43,402 nt of DNA, taken from contig JASICF010000348.1 of the NCBI GenBank assembly GCA_030044775.1, positions 1-43,402 of the forward strand, given 5' to 3'. Every line of letters starts with the position of its first letter. Within the stretch, counting starts at the first letter, position 1. Of the stretch, positions 1 through 8,180 are shown in pieces. Made by a program: the position numbers and the translations under genes. The notes below the pieces were generated by a model. The model was not told the origin of the DNA and searched no databases. It was given only the letters and a program-made list of their open reading frames with translations. This stretch comes from Candidatus Sulfotelmatobacter sp. GTDB taxonomy: Bacteria; Acidobacteriota; Terriglobia; Terriglobales; Acidobacteriaceae.

Positions 1-38
1 CGCCCGGTCATTATAGACAAGCGCGCGGTTTTCCGTCC

Positions 39-66
39 TAAAGCCCCCGAGAATCTCCGCCGATAG
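39..66 (+). promoter_or_regulatory. sigma-28 (FliA/SigD) type promoter for cheY-cheX
   Basis: TAAA at 39-42, a 16-base spacer, then GCCGATAG at 59-66. The flagellar sigma-28 consensus is TAAA, about 15 bases, GCCGATAA, so only the last base and one base of spacing differ. It lies about 65 bases upstream of the cheY start and points the same way. The match is seen in the sequence; use by a flagellar sigma factor is inferred from the consensus and from the chemotaxis genes behind it. Confidence 0.55.
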
Positions 67-129
67 ACAAAGGAGGGCTGGGAACACCCCGACCCGGAAA
101 TCCGACCGGCGCGGGAGTCGCTTCGCCTT

Positions 130-513
130 ATGCCAGTACGCGTTCTCATCGTCGACGATTCCTCTGTCATGCGGAAGATCGTCGAGCGCTCCTTGCGGCA
201 GGCCGGGCTCGACCTGTCGCAGGTCTTCGAGGCAGGCAACGGTGCTGAAGCGCTGAGCGTGTTGCAGGCGAACCAAACCGATCTCATTCTCTGCGACATC
301 AACATGCCGGTAATGGACGGACTGGAGTTCATCAAGCAGCTTCCTTCGGTGGAAAACGCAAAAGCCGTGCCGGTGATCATGATCACCACCGAAGGAAGCG
401 AGGCGCACGTCGTGCAGGCGCTGTCCTGTGGCGCCCGCGGTTATATTCGCAAGCCGTTTACCCCAGACCAGGTCAAAACCCAGGTCATCCCAGCGCTGGC
501 AGGTAAAGTATGA
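130..513 (+). CDS. cheY: CheY-like single-domain response regulator
   Basis: A 127-residue stand-alone receiver domain with no output domain, the normal length for CheY. The acidic pair is in LIVDDSS near the N-terminus, the phospho-acceptor Asp is in LILCDINMP, the switch Thr is in MITTEG and the conserved Lys is in IRKPF. It should be phosphorylated by a CheA and act on the flagellar switch or another target. Its stop overlaps the start of the CheX gene by four bases (ATGA), so the two are co-translated. A GGGAG about 12 bases upstream may serve as ribosome-binding site. Which kinase it partners cannot be told; a CheA is encoded about 39 kb downstream. Confidence 0.92.
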   Translation: MPVRVLIVDDSSVMRKIVERSLRQAGLDLSQVFEAGNGAEALSVLQANQTDLILCDINMPVMDGLEFIKQLPSVENAKAVPVIMITTEGSEAHVVQALSCGARGYIRKPFTPDQVKTQVIPALAGKV

Positions 514-995
514 GTTCTTCGGCGGAATTGTTGGCTGCTGGTGGCAGTCACGAAACCTGGCGCCCGTTGCTGGAGCTTGCCACCCGTGAGGTATTCCAGT
601 TGATGCTGGGATGTCAGCTCACGTCCCTCGGGGCGGACGTAGACCTGCCGCCGGGCGTAACTTCCATGGTTGGACTTGCGGGTGAACTGTGCGGTGTCAT
701 GACCATCCAGTGCGGCGAAAAAGCCGCCGTGCTGATGACCTCGAGAATGCTCGGCCTGCCCGCCGAGAAGGTCGGCGCGGAGATGTCGGATGCGCTGGGC
801 GAGATCTGCAACATGGTCGCAGGAAATTTCAAGAACAAGATCTCGGGCTTGGGCGACGGTTGCTTGCTTTCTCCTCCTACGGTAATCACCGGAAGCGACT
901 ACAGCACGTACTCGCTGGCCGACTCACCCGGCCTCGAAGCCAGGATGTGTTTTGAAGGCCTGCCCGTGGTCATCACCTTGCAGATTCATTCCTGA
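510..995 (+). CDS. cheX: CheX-type chemotaxis phosphatase
   Basis: A 161-residue protein of the CheC/CheX/FliY phosphatase family. The family signature is seen as LGEICNMVAGNFK, giving the paired Glu98 and Asn101 that in CheX insert into the CheY active site and activate the water that hydrolyses the aspartyl phosphate. One such helix is present, as in CheX, whereas CheC has two. It is cytoplasmic and, from its translational coupling to cheY, probably dephosphorylates that CheY. It is followed by a convergent gene with a short gap. The family is firm; the particular substrate is inferred from adjacency. Confidence 0.85.
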   Translation: MSSSAELLAAGGSHETWRPLLELATREVFQLMLGCQLTSLGADVDLPPGVTSMVGLAGELCGVMTIQCGEKAAVLMTSRMLGLPAEKVGAEMSDALGEICNMVAGNFKNKISGLGDGCLLSPPTVITGSDYSTYSLADSPGLEARMCFEGLPVVITLQIHS

Positions 996-1066
996 AATCT
1001 CACGCCTACGGTGCACAAACCTCGGTGCTGGTGCCGTTTCGCGTTCACAGGGAGATGGCGGGTCTC

Positions 1067-1762
1067 TTATCTTTTGCTTCCAATACTAAATGTGATTCTT
1101 TGGTCGGGATGGCCGGGATCGTTCTTATCTCTTAGTTCAGCTGCGACTGCTTGCTCGTTCAGTGCTGAAACCAAGGCTGTAGCGGCTTCCTTTACGCGCC
1201 TATCTGCTTCTGGGTGCACATTTACGAATATCCCTATCACCCCACCGAATAGAGCGACTCCGGTTTTCGGTGGCGGGATGTACTTCCAACGTGCCATCTG
1301 GAGTGCTTGGTGGATGCGATTCGCAATGCCAACAGACTCTTTTGAATCCCAATATGCGACGATCTCGTATTCTTGGCCTGCATACGATGCCAGTTTAATG
1401 GCGATAGCGCGCAGCTGGTCATCGGTCAATGTCCGGTCTGCTAGCTGGCTTTTTAATCTCGCGGTTTCGCGTTCTGCCTCCGCTGCCCGCTCGTTAGCTT
1501 GGGCGATCTGTAGTTGGAATCCTTCTGCTTTTTGGCGTGCTTCCTCGGCCTCGTGGCCGGCTACGTTGGTAGCCTTCAAGTCTTCGGCGGCTTCCTTCTC
1601 AGTTTGTGCTGCCCGTTCAAATGCAGCTCCAGCGGATTGCTTGGCTTCTCCAATTTCTTGGTCGGAGATTATTTGGAGTTTGTTCGAAAGCACAAAGATT
1701 CCGCCGTCTGCCAATAGCTCTCCAGCAACGCCGATAATCACTAGTAGTTCGCCGACCTTCAT
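1067..1762 (-). CDS. membrane-anchored coiled-coil protein of unknown function
   Basis: A 231-residue protein. Residues about 5-27 form one hydrophobic segment (GELLVIIGVAGELLADGG), then a long Ala/Glu/Lys/Arg-rich coiled coil runs to about residue 115, followed by a compact C-terminal domain containing YEIVAYWD, WKYIPPP and a VNVHPEA stretch. I recall similar unnamed proteins (one hydrophobic segment, an Ala/Glu coiled coil, then a small alpha/beta domain with such motifs) scattered through Proteobacteria and Acidobacteriota, but no function is known to me. It is convergent with cheX and divergent from the VWFA genes, so it is probably a single-gene unit. The ribosome-binding site is weak. 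No catalytic motif is visible. Confidence 0.75.
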   Translation of the reverse strand: MKVGELLVIIGVAGELLADGGIFVLSNKLQIISDQEIGEAKQSAGAAFERAAQTEKEAAEDLKATNVAGHEAEEARQKAEGFQLQIAQANERAAEAERETARLKSQLADRTLTDDQLRAIAIKLASYAGQEYEIVAYWDSKESVGIANRIHQALQMARWKYIPPPKTGVALFGGVIGIFVNVHPEADRRVKEAATALVSALNEQAVAAELRDKNDPGHPDQRITFSIGSKR

Positions 1763-1992
1763 CCATTTGAATCTCTTGTCTTTTTATCGACCCACCTCGT
1801 GGTCTTCATTAGCCGGACAAGTCGATTTTTCGGCCAAAGCAGAAGCCGGCCCGGTCATGACCAGCCGGCACGATCGCGAACCTGTTGGTTGGCCTGGGTG
1901 TACAATGGCCGATGATTTTTAGTTGAGGGTCATAGAATCGCCGACACCTCGGCTTGAGCCCCTGCCTCCCTCACGCCCGGTTGGTGCCTTTT

Positions 1993-3852
1993 ATGAATAT
2001 TCCGGGAGCCTGGCGGCTTTCTCCCACGCTTCGCGCATGGCGAAAGAACTGTTTCGAGCAAGGCTTCCGTTTGGGCACTACCCTATCGTTCGGGTGTATC
2101 TATTTATTCGGCTGTGTTTTTCTATTCGGCTGCTTGTGGGCGCACGGCCAAGGCACGACACCCTCCTCTTCTCCGACCAACTCTTCCCCTTCACAAAGCT
2201 CGAATCAGCAGACTTCCGCCGAGATCACTGCACAAGATCAGCCTGCAATGTTCAAGGTCAACGCGAACCTAGTCGTGGTGCGTACGGTGGTTCGCGATGC
2301 ACAGGGACACGCCATCGGCAATCTGAAGAAGGATGATTTCGAAGTCTTCGACAGGGGCAAGGCGCAGGTCATTACACAATTTGAAGTCGAGCAACCCGGC
2401 GATCTCTCTGCCAAAGCACGCCAGTCATCTGAGCAGAACGGCAACCCTGCCGAGCCGTTGAAGGCGTCGAGCATGCCCGAACGCTTCATCGCTTATATAT
2501 TCGACGATGTTCACCTGCAGTTCGGCGATCTCGCCCCGGTGCGCGACGCCGCGAAGCGCCATTTCGCCACGTTGCGCGCCACAGATCGGGCCGCGATCTT
2601 CACCACCTCGGGCCAGACCGTGCTTGACTACACCGACGATCGCGCGCAATTGAACTCTGCCCTGCTGCGCCTCATGCCTCGCCCGCTCGCCGTGGGTGTT
2701 TCGCACAACGCGGTTTGTCCTGACATCAGCTACTATCAAGCCGATCTCATTTTCAACAAGAAAGATCCCGAAGCCTCAAGCGTTGCAATGCAGGAGGCCC
2801 TTACCTGTCCTTCGGTACTCGCAGCTCTGCCGAACGTTGCAACCCAGCTTGCCTCCGGCCTTGTGAGCGAGAATGTTCAACTCGCCCTGTCCTCCGGCAC
2901 TCAGGAAAGCCGCGTCTCGCTCACGGTCTTGAACGATGTTGTCCGTAACCTCGCGACCAAACCAGGACAGCGGGAGATTGTCCTGGTTTCGCCGGGATTT
3001 ATCGCCCCCGAAATGGAGTTCGAATACTACGACATTATCAACCGCGCCGTCCGTGCTCAGGTTGTGATTAGCGCTCTCGATGCCCGCGGCCTGTACACCG
3101 TCGATCCTCTCGGCGATATTGCGAATCCTCCGCAAGTCGCTCCCCCTCCGCAAAAAGCGCAGTTCATAATCGGCGCCGCCAATGCCAACCAAGATCTCAT
3201 GGCCGCGTTTGCCGACGGCACTGGGGGCATATTCTTCCACAACAGCAACGATCTCGACGATGGTTTCCGCCGCACGGGAGAGGCTCCGGCGTACTCGTAT
3301 ATGTTGGCGTTCTCTCCGCAAAACCTAAGACTCGACGGCAGCTTCCACGCACTCAGGGTCAGCTTGAAAAATTCGCAGAAACTCACGGTTCAGGCGCGAC
3401 GCGGCTACTTTGCGCCGAAGCACGCAGCCGATCCGGAGCAACAGGCAAAACAGGAAATCGAAGACGCCATGTATTCGCAGGAAGAAGTACACAATCTTCC
3501 CGTTAGCCTGCAGACGCAATTTTTCAAGGCAAGCGATGACGCTGCCAAACTGATTGTGTTGGCTCATGTCGATGTGCAGCGCATGCACTATCGCAAAGCT
3601 GACGGCCGTAACAACGACGTTCTCACGTGCGTTTCCGCGGTATTTAACCGCAACGGCAACTTCGTCGAGGGCTTGGAAAAGACCGTTACCATGCACTGGA
3701 GAGACGAAACCTTAGAGCATCGCCTCGGCTCGGGCATTACCCTCAAAAGCAGCTTTGACGTGAAGCCGGGAAGCTACTTTGTGCGCCTGGTGGTGCGGGA
3801 TTCCGAAGGGCAATTGATGTCGGCGGAGAATGGAACGGTTGAGATTCGGTAA
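1993..3852 (+). CDS. VWFA-related acidobacterial secreted protein (first of tandem pair)
   Basis: About 619 residues from the ATG used here; a TTG at 1954 in frame is possible, and neither has a strong ribosome-binding site. After a hydrophobic segment (GCIYLFGCVFLFGCLWAHGQG) that looks like a signal peptide comes a Ser/Thr-rich linker, then the VWFA-related acidobacterial domain. This has an N-terminal beta module (VVVRTVVRD, KKDDFEVFD), an integrin-like fold beginning IAYIFDDVH, and the late motif ADGTGGIFFHNSNDL. The C-terminal 150 residues form a beta-rich domain. The metal-site motif is degenerate (DDVH instead of DxSxS), as is common in this family. Probably an exported binding or adhesion protein. 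The next gene is a paralogue six bases away. Confidence 0.8.
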   Translation: MNIPGAWRLSPTLRAWRKNCFEQGFRLGTTLSFGCIYLFGCVFLFGCLWAHGQGTTPSSSPTNSSPSQSSNQQTSAEITAQDQPAMFKVNANLVVVRTVVRDAQGHAIGNLKKDDFEVFDRGKAQVITQFEVEQPGDLSAKARQSSEQNGNPAEPLKASSMPERFIAYIFDDVHLQFGDLAPVRDAAKRHFATLRATDRAAIFTTSGQTVLDYTDDRAQLNSALLRLMPRPLAVGVSHNAVCPDISYYQADLIFNKKDPEASSVAMQEALTCPSVLAALPNVATQLASGLVSENVQLALSSGTQESRVSLTVLNDVVRNLATKPGQREIVLVSPGFIAPEMEFEYYDIINRAVRAQVVISALDARGLYTVDPLGDIANPPQVAPPPQKAQFIIGAANANQDLMAAFADGTGGIFFHNSNDLDDGFRRTGEAPAYSYMLAFSPQNLRLDGSFHALRVSLKNSQKLTVQARRGYFAPKHAADPEQQAKQEIEDAMYSQEEVHNLPVSLQTQFFKASDDAAKLIVLAHVDVQRMHYRKADGRNNDVLTCVSAVFNRNGNFVEGLEKTVTMHWRDETLEHRLGSGITLKSSFDVKPGSYFVRLVVRDSEGQLMSAENGTVEIR

Positions 3853-3908
3853 GTGAGGTGCCTTGGGAAGTTCTATGGAACGTTCTCTCTTCGGGGTGGA
3901 GGCGTGGT

Positions 3909-6218
3909 ATGCGTAGACAACATCTGGTCCCGCTCATTGGTTTAATGTGTTTTGCCGGCTGCTGGATTGTCCTCAACCAGGCTACGGATCATGGCGTCGC
4001 ACACGCGCAAACTTCAGCGGACAACCTCACGACCTTCCACGCCGAATCGCGCCTGGTCTTGGTCGACAGCATCGTGACCGATAAGAACGGAGATTACGTT
4101 CGCGATCTCACGCAAAAAGATTTCAAAGTATGGGAAGACGGTAAGGAGCAGACCATTTCCAGCTTTTCGTACGAGGAAAATACCAGTAGCACTCCCGCCG
4201 CAAAACCACGCTACATGGTTTTATTCTTCGATAACTCCACCATGGAGTTTGGAGATCAGGCGAAAGCCCGCGATGCCGCCACCAAGTTTATTGAGGCAAA
4301 CGCCGGTCCTGATCGGCTGATTGCGATTGCCGAATTCGGCGGTACAGTCACGATTACGCAAAACTTCACTGCCGACGCAGATCGGCTCAAGAAGGTCGTG
4401 GCAGGAATCAAAGGCTCGGCCGTTTCCCCGAATCCCGAGCCTTCGATGGCATCGCTTGCGCCCCCCACCGTAGCCGCCACGACAATGCCATCCCTCAGTA
4501 ATGCCGAAGCCGATTTCGGAGTTCATACGGTGCTGCTCGCCTTGCGCGATCTAGCCAAAGGAATGGCAAACGTTCCCGGGCGCAAGACTTTGGTCCTGCT
4601 GACCGCCGGTTTTCCATTGAACTCCGAGTATGAGTCGGAGATCACCGCCACGATCGATGCCTGCAATAAATCGAATGTCGCCATTTATCCGATCGATGTT
4701 CGCGGGTTGGTCGCCCCGATTCCGACGGGGCCACAAGGCCGCTCGCAGCGCCCGTCGATCGATTCCTCATGGCCGGCGCTGATTTCGGCAACATTTCACG
4801 TCAGAACGAATCAACCGGCTCTGAAACTCGCTGCATTCGGCGAGCCTGATGCCGACCCCGGCCAGCACACCGGCGGCGGTGGTGGGACTGGAGGAACTGG
4901 AGGCAGCGGTGGCGGCCACAGCGGCAGTCCCGGCGGTGGCGGAACAAGCGGAGGAGGTCACACCAGCGGCGGCGGCACAGGCAGCACTGGCGGTGGCAAA
5001 ACCGGGGGTGGAACGCCGGTCTCTGCTCAATACAACAATGGCGTCTATAACCCCTACAATCAGCCGCGGCAGATTGTTCCCACTTTTCCTCCCAGCGCCA
5101 GCGAGAATCAGCAGGTGATGTATCAACTGGCTGATGGCACCGGCGGATTCGTGATTCTCAACACCAACGACCTTCTCGGCGGCCTGCAGCGCATTGCCCG
5201 AGACCAGAACCAGTACTATCTGCTCGGTTACGTGCCGGCGGCAACCGTAGAAGGCAGTTGCCATAGCCTGAAAGTGAAGGTTGAGCGCCATGGCACCGAG
5301 GTTCGCGCGCGCAGCGGATATTGCACAACCCGGCCGGTCGATTTGCTTGCCGGCAATCCTGTCGAGAAAGATCTCGAATCCCGCGCCAGCGGCGAGATGA
5401 AAGGCAATGTGGCCGCTTCCATGGAAGCGCCGTTTTTCTACACGTCGCCCAACACCGCTCAGGTTCATCTCGCGGTCGAGATTCCGTCCTCCGCGTTGAA
5501 GTTCGACAAGGTAAAGGGCAAAGAGCATGCAGCTCTCAATATTCTCGGCATCGCTTACAAGCCGGATGGCACGATCGCTGCACGCTTCAGCGACACCGTG
5601 AATTTCGACTTCGATGGCAAGAAGGAAGTCGAGCAATTCCAGAAGCAGCCGTTTCATTACCAGAATCAGTTCGGAATCGCCTCCGGCCAGTACAACCTCA
5701 GGGTTGCCTTCAGCTCGGGCAATGAGAGCTTCGGCAAACTGGAAGCACCTCTCGCGGTCGATCCGTACGGTGAGCAGCAATTCAGCATCAGCGGCGTCGC
5801 GCTCAGCAATTCAGTCAGCCGGGCCGCTGATCTTTCGACTGATCTCGATAGCCTGCTGCTGGAAGATCGCACTCCTTTGATTGTCCAGGGATTGCAGATT
5901 TCACCATCGGCTACGAACCACTTCAAACAGACGGACAATGCCGCGATTTATGCAGAGGTTTACGAACCCTTGCTGAGAAAGCCGAACCCTCCCGATGTGG
6001 CTTACGAGTTGATCATTGTGAACCTCAAAACCAACCAGCAGAAATTCCATATTGGAGATCGCACGCCGAAAGGAACATCTGGCAATCCCGTCATCGCTCT
6101 AGGCTTGAGGCTGCCGGTCGCTCATCTCGATCCCGGCTCCTACCGGCTCGACCTGCGGGCGGTGGATTCTGCCGGCCATTCGAGTACGACCCGCTCCACG
6201 GATTTTGAAGTTGAGTGA
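3909..6218 (+). CDS. VWFA-related acidobacterial secreted protein (second of tandem pair)
   Basis: About 769 residues from ATG 3909; an in-frame GTG at 3858 would add 17 residues, but the ATG is followed at once by a typical signal sequence (LVPLIGLMCFAGCW) and is preferred. The order is the same as in the neighbour: a beta module (LVDSIVTDKNG, TQKDFKVWEDG), an integrin-like fold with FFDNSTMEFGD (a DxSxx-type metal site better kept than in the first copy), and DGTGGFVILNTNDL. A Gly/Ser/Thr-rich linker of roughly 45 residues (about 4860-5010) interrupts the domain and looks like a flexible loop. The C-terminal half is beta-rich. It is probably co-transcribed with the upstream paralogue. Ligand unknown. 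Confidence 0.82.
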   Translation: MRRQHLVPLIGLMCFAGCWIVLNQATDHGVAHAQTSADNLTTFHAESRLVLVDSIVTDKNGDYVRDLTQKDFKVWEDGKEQTISSFSYEENTSSTPAAKPRYMVLFFDNSTMEFGDQAKARDAATKFIEANAGPDRLIAIAEFGGTVTITQNFTADADRLKKVVAGIKGSAVSPNPEPSMASLAPPTVAATTMPSLSNAEADFGVHTVLLALRDLAKGMANVPGRKTLVLLTAGFPLNSEYESEITATIDACNKSNVAIYPIDVRGLVAPIPTGPQGRSQRPSIDSSWPALISATFHVRTNQPALKLAAFGEPDADPGQHTGGGGGTGGTGGSGGGHSGSPGGGGTSGGGHTSGGGTGSTGGGKTGGGTPVSAQYNNGVYNPYNQPRQIVPTFPPSASENQQVMYQLADGTGGFVILNTNDLLGGLQRIARDQNQYYLLGYVPAATVEGSCHSLKVKVERHGTEVRARSGYCTTRPVDLLAGNPVEKDLESRASGEMKGNVAASMEAPFFYTSPNTAQVHLAVEIPSSALKFDKVKGKEHAALNILGIAYKPDGTIAARFSDTVNFDFDGKKEVEQFQKQPFHYQNQFGIASGQYNLRVAFSSGNESFGKLEAPLAVDPYGEQQFSISGVALSNSVSRAADLSTDLDSLLLEDRTPLIVQGLQISPSATNHFKQTDNAAIYAEVYEPLLRKPNPPDVAYELIIVNLKTNQQKFHIGDRTPKGTSGNPVIALGLRLPVAHLDPGSYRLDLRAVDSAGHSSTTRSTDFEVE

Positions 6219-6453
6219 GGTGGGGCAATCCGAAGATGCATTCAGAAGTGTGAGCCATTTCAGGAATCTCGTCGAAAAATCGCAAAGGCGGCCGCCATTA
6301 TTCGACCTCAGAACTCGCCTTCGCATATGATTCATCCATGATTTCTCCCGGTCTGGGTAGCCTGGTTTTCGGGCACCGGTCTTCGTCATGTTGCCTCGTT
6401 CTTATGCTGCACTGGAAGCCCACTGCGGCTGGGTCTTCCGCGAGGCCCGCGCG

Positions 6454-7437
6454 ATGATCATCGCGCGAAGCCCGTTGAGAATCTGTCTCGGCGGAGGCGG
6501 CACTGATCTGCCATCTTATTATCGTGAGCACACCGGCTTCGTGGTCTCTGCCGCGATCAATCGCTACGTTTACATCACAATCAACCAGGCATTTCACCCG
6601 CGAATTTTTGTCAAATACTCCAAGTTTGAGGAAGTCGAGCGGGTCGAAGACATTCAGCACCCTATCATTCGTGAAGCTCTGCAGCTGGCCGGCGTTACCG
6701 GGCCGTATCTTGAGATTGTCAGCCTTTCTGATATCCCCGCCGGAACAGGCATGGGATCTTCCGGGAGTTTCACGACCGCACTTCTGTCGGCGCTTCATGC
6801 TTACAAACACGAATTCATCGCGCCGCGCGAACTCGCGGAGCAGGCTTGCCATATTGAACTGGATCGTCTGAAAGAGCCCATCGGCAAGCAGGATCAATAC
6901 ATCGCCGCGCACGGTGGCATCATGTGCTTCAATTTTCTTCCAGATGACACGGTGAAAATTGAGCCTTTGAAAGTTTCCGCTGAAACCCTCGCCAATCTGG
7001 AGGACAATCTTCTCTTGTTTTTCACCGGCAGCTCGCGCAATGCATCGGATATTCTCCGCGACCAGGATTCACGCACCAAGCACAATGACGGGTGCATGAT
7101 CGAGAACCTTCATTTCACAAAAAAGCTGGGCATCGAGAGCCGCGATGCGCTGCTCGCCGGCGACCTGAATCATTTCGCCGACTTGATGAACATCCATTGG
7201 GAGCACAAAAAGAAACGATCGCCCGGCATGAGCAGCGATGAAATCGATAGGCTTTATGCTCTCGCCAAAGCCAACGGTGCTCGCGGCGGCAAGTTGATCG
7301 GCGCCGGAGGCGGCGGATTTCTCATGTTCTACAGCGAGGAGACCACCCGCCTGCGCGCCGCCATGCGCGGCGCCGGCTTGCGCGAGGTTCGCATGCAGTT
7401 CGATTTTGCCGGCACCACGGTAGTAGCGCATTCCTAG
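6454..7437 (+). CDS. hddA: D-glycero-D-manno-heptose 7-phosphate kinase (GHMP family)
   Basis: About 327 residues from ATG 6454, where the protein begins MIIARSPLRICLGGGGTDLP, the usual N-terminus of HddA; an in-frame ATG at 6388 would add 22 unlike residues. The GHMP ATP-binding motif is PAGTGMGSSGSFTTA and the third motif is GAGGGGFLMFY. HddA phosphorylates C1 of D-glycero-D-manno-heptose 7-phosphate to the alpha-1,7-bisphosphate, the branch leading to GDP-heptose. It is the first gene of a four-gene operon that carries the other steps of the pathway. A related fucose- or mannose-type GHMP kinase is the only alternative, and the neighbours argue against it. Confidence 0.85.
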   Translation: MIIARSPLRICLGGGGTDLPSYYREHTGFVVSAAINRYVYITINQAFHPRIFVKYSKFEEVERVEDIQHPIIREALQLAGVTGPYLEIVSLSDIPAGTGMGSSGSFTTALLSALHAYKHEFIAPRELAEQACHIELDRLKEPIGKQDQYIAAHGGIMCFNFLPDDTVKIEPLKVSAETLANLEDNLLLFFTGSSRNASDILRDQDSRTKHNDGCMIENLHFTKKLGIESRDALLAGDLNHFADLMNIHWEHKKKRSPGMSSDEIDRLYALAKANGARGGKLIGAGGGGFLMFYSEETTRLRAAMRGAGLREVRMQFDFAGTTVVAHS

Positions 7438-7445
7438 GAGCCGCA

Positions 7446-8180
7446 TTGTTGACCGTCGCCATTCTTGCTGGAGGCCGCGCCACACGTCTTGGACCTTTGA
7501 CGGAGAACGTGCCCAAGTCGCTTCTTCCGGTCAACGGCGAGCCGTTCGTAATTCATCAGCTCCGGCTGCTTCGTTCCAAAGGCATCAAGCACGTTGTGCT
7601 CTGCGTGGGGCATTTCGGCGATCTCATCCAACGAGCGCTTAGCGATGGCTCAAATCTTGATCCTTCGAATCTCGGCCTTCAGGTAGACTACTCAATCGAC
7701 GGTGCGTCTCTGCTGGGCACGGCGGGTGCGATCAAGAATGCCCTTCCCAAATTGGAGAGTTCTTTTTTCGTGATGTACGGCGACTCGTACCTGCCGTGCG
7801 ACTACGCCGCCGTGGCCCGCAACTTCGACTCCACCGGTGTGTTGGGAATGATGACGGTCTTTCGCAACCAGGGGAAGTGGGACACGAGCAACGTCGAAGT
7901 CGAATCCGGGGAAATTCTCGCGTACAGCAAAACTCACCTTACGCGGCGCATGCAGTATATCGATTACGGGCTCGGCGTCTTCCGCGCTGAGGCATTTGCA
8001 AGTATGCCCCAGGGGAAACCCTGCGATCTCGCCGACGTTTATTCGAATCTGCTGGAAAGAAAACAGTTGGCGGCATTTGAAGTGCGCGAACGCTTTTACG
8101 AGATCGGATCGCCAGCCGGCTTGCGCGAAACGACAGAATTTCTAGCGCGCGCACCAAGACGCACGACAAGCCATCCATGA
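7446..8180 (+). CDS. hddC: D-glycero-alpha-D-manno-heptose 1-phosphate guanylyltransferase
   Basis: A 244-residue sugar-nucleotide transferase. The nucleotide-binding signature is LAGGRATRLGPLT with PKSLLPVNGEPF, and the metal-binding Asp is in VMYGDSYL. It starts at TTG (7446), supported by GGAG five bases upstream and a start only eight bases after the hddA stop. By family it transfers a nucleotidyl group to a sugar 1-phosphate; with HddA and a GmhA-GmhB fusion beside it, the product is most likely GDP-D-glycero-alpha-D-manno-heptose, used for S-layer, capsule or O-chain sugars. Its stop overlaps the next start (ATGA). Confidence 0.8.
   Translation: MLTVAILAGGRATRLGPLTENVPKSLLPVNGEPFVIHQLRLLRSKGIKHVVLCVGHFGDLIQRALSDGSNLDPSNLGLQVDYSIDGASLLGTAGAIKNALPKLESSFFVMYGDSYLPCDYAAVARNFDSTGVLGMMTVFRNQGKWDTSNVEVESGEILAYSKTHLTRRMQYIDYGLGVFRAEAFASMPQGKPCDLADVYSNLLERKQLAAFEVRERFYEIGSPAGLRETTEFLARAPRRTTSHP

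Noticed and set aside
16..76. Recurring AGACAA at 15-20 and 65-70 as a tandem regulatory repeat
   Set aside because: Six bases in two copies is within chance; the sigma-28 motif is the only stronger signal here.
4849..5118. Alanine-rich open frames on both strands in the Gly-rich segment
   Set aside because: They are frame shadows of the GGC/GGT-rich linker of the second VWFA-related protein.
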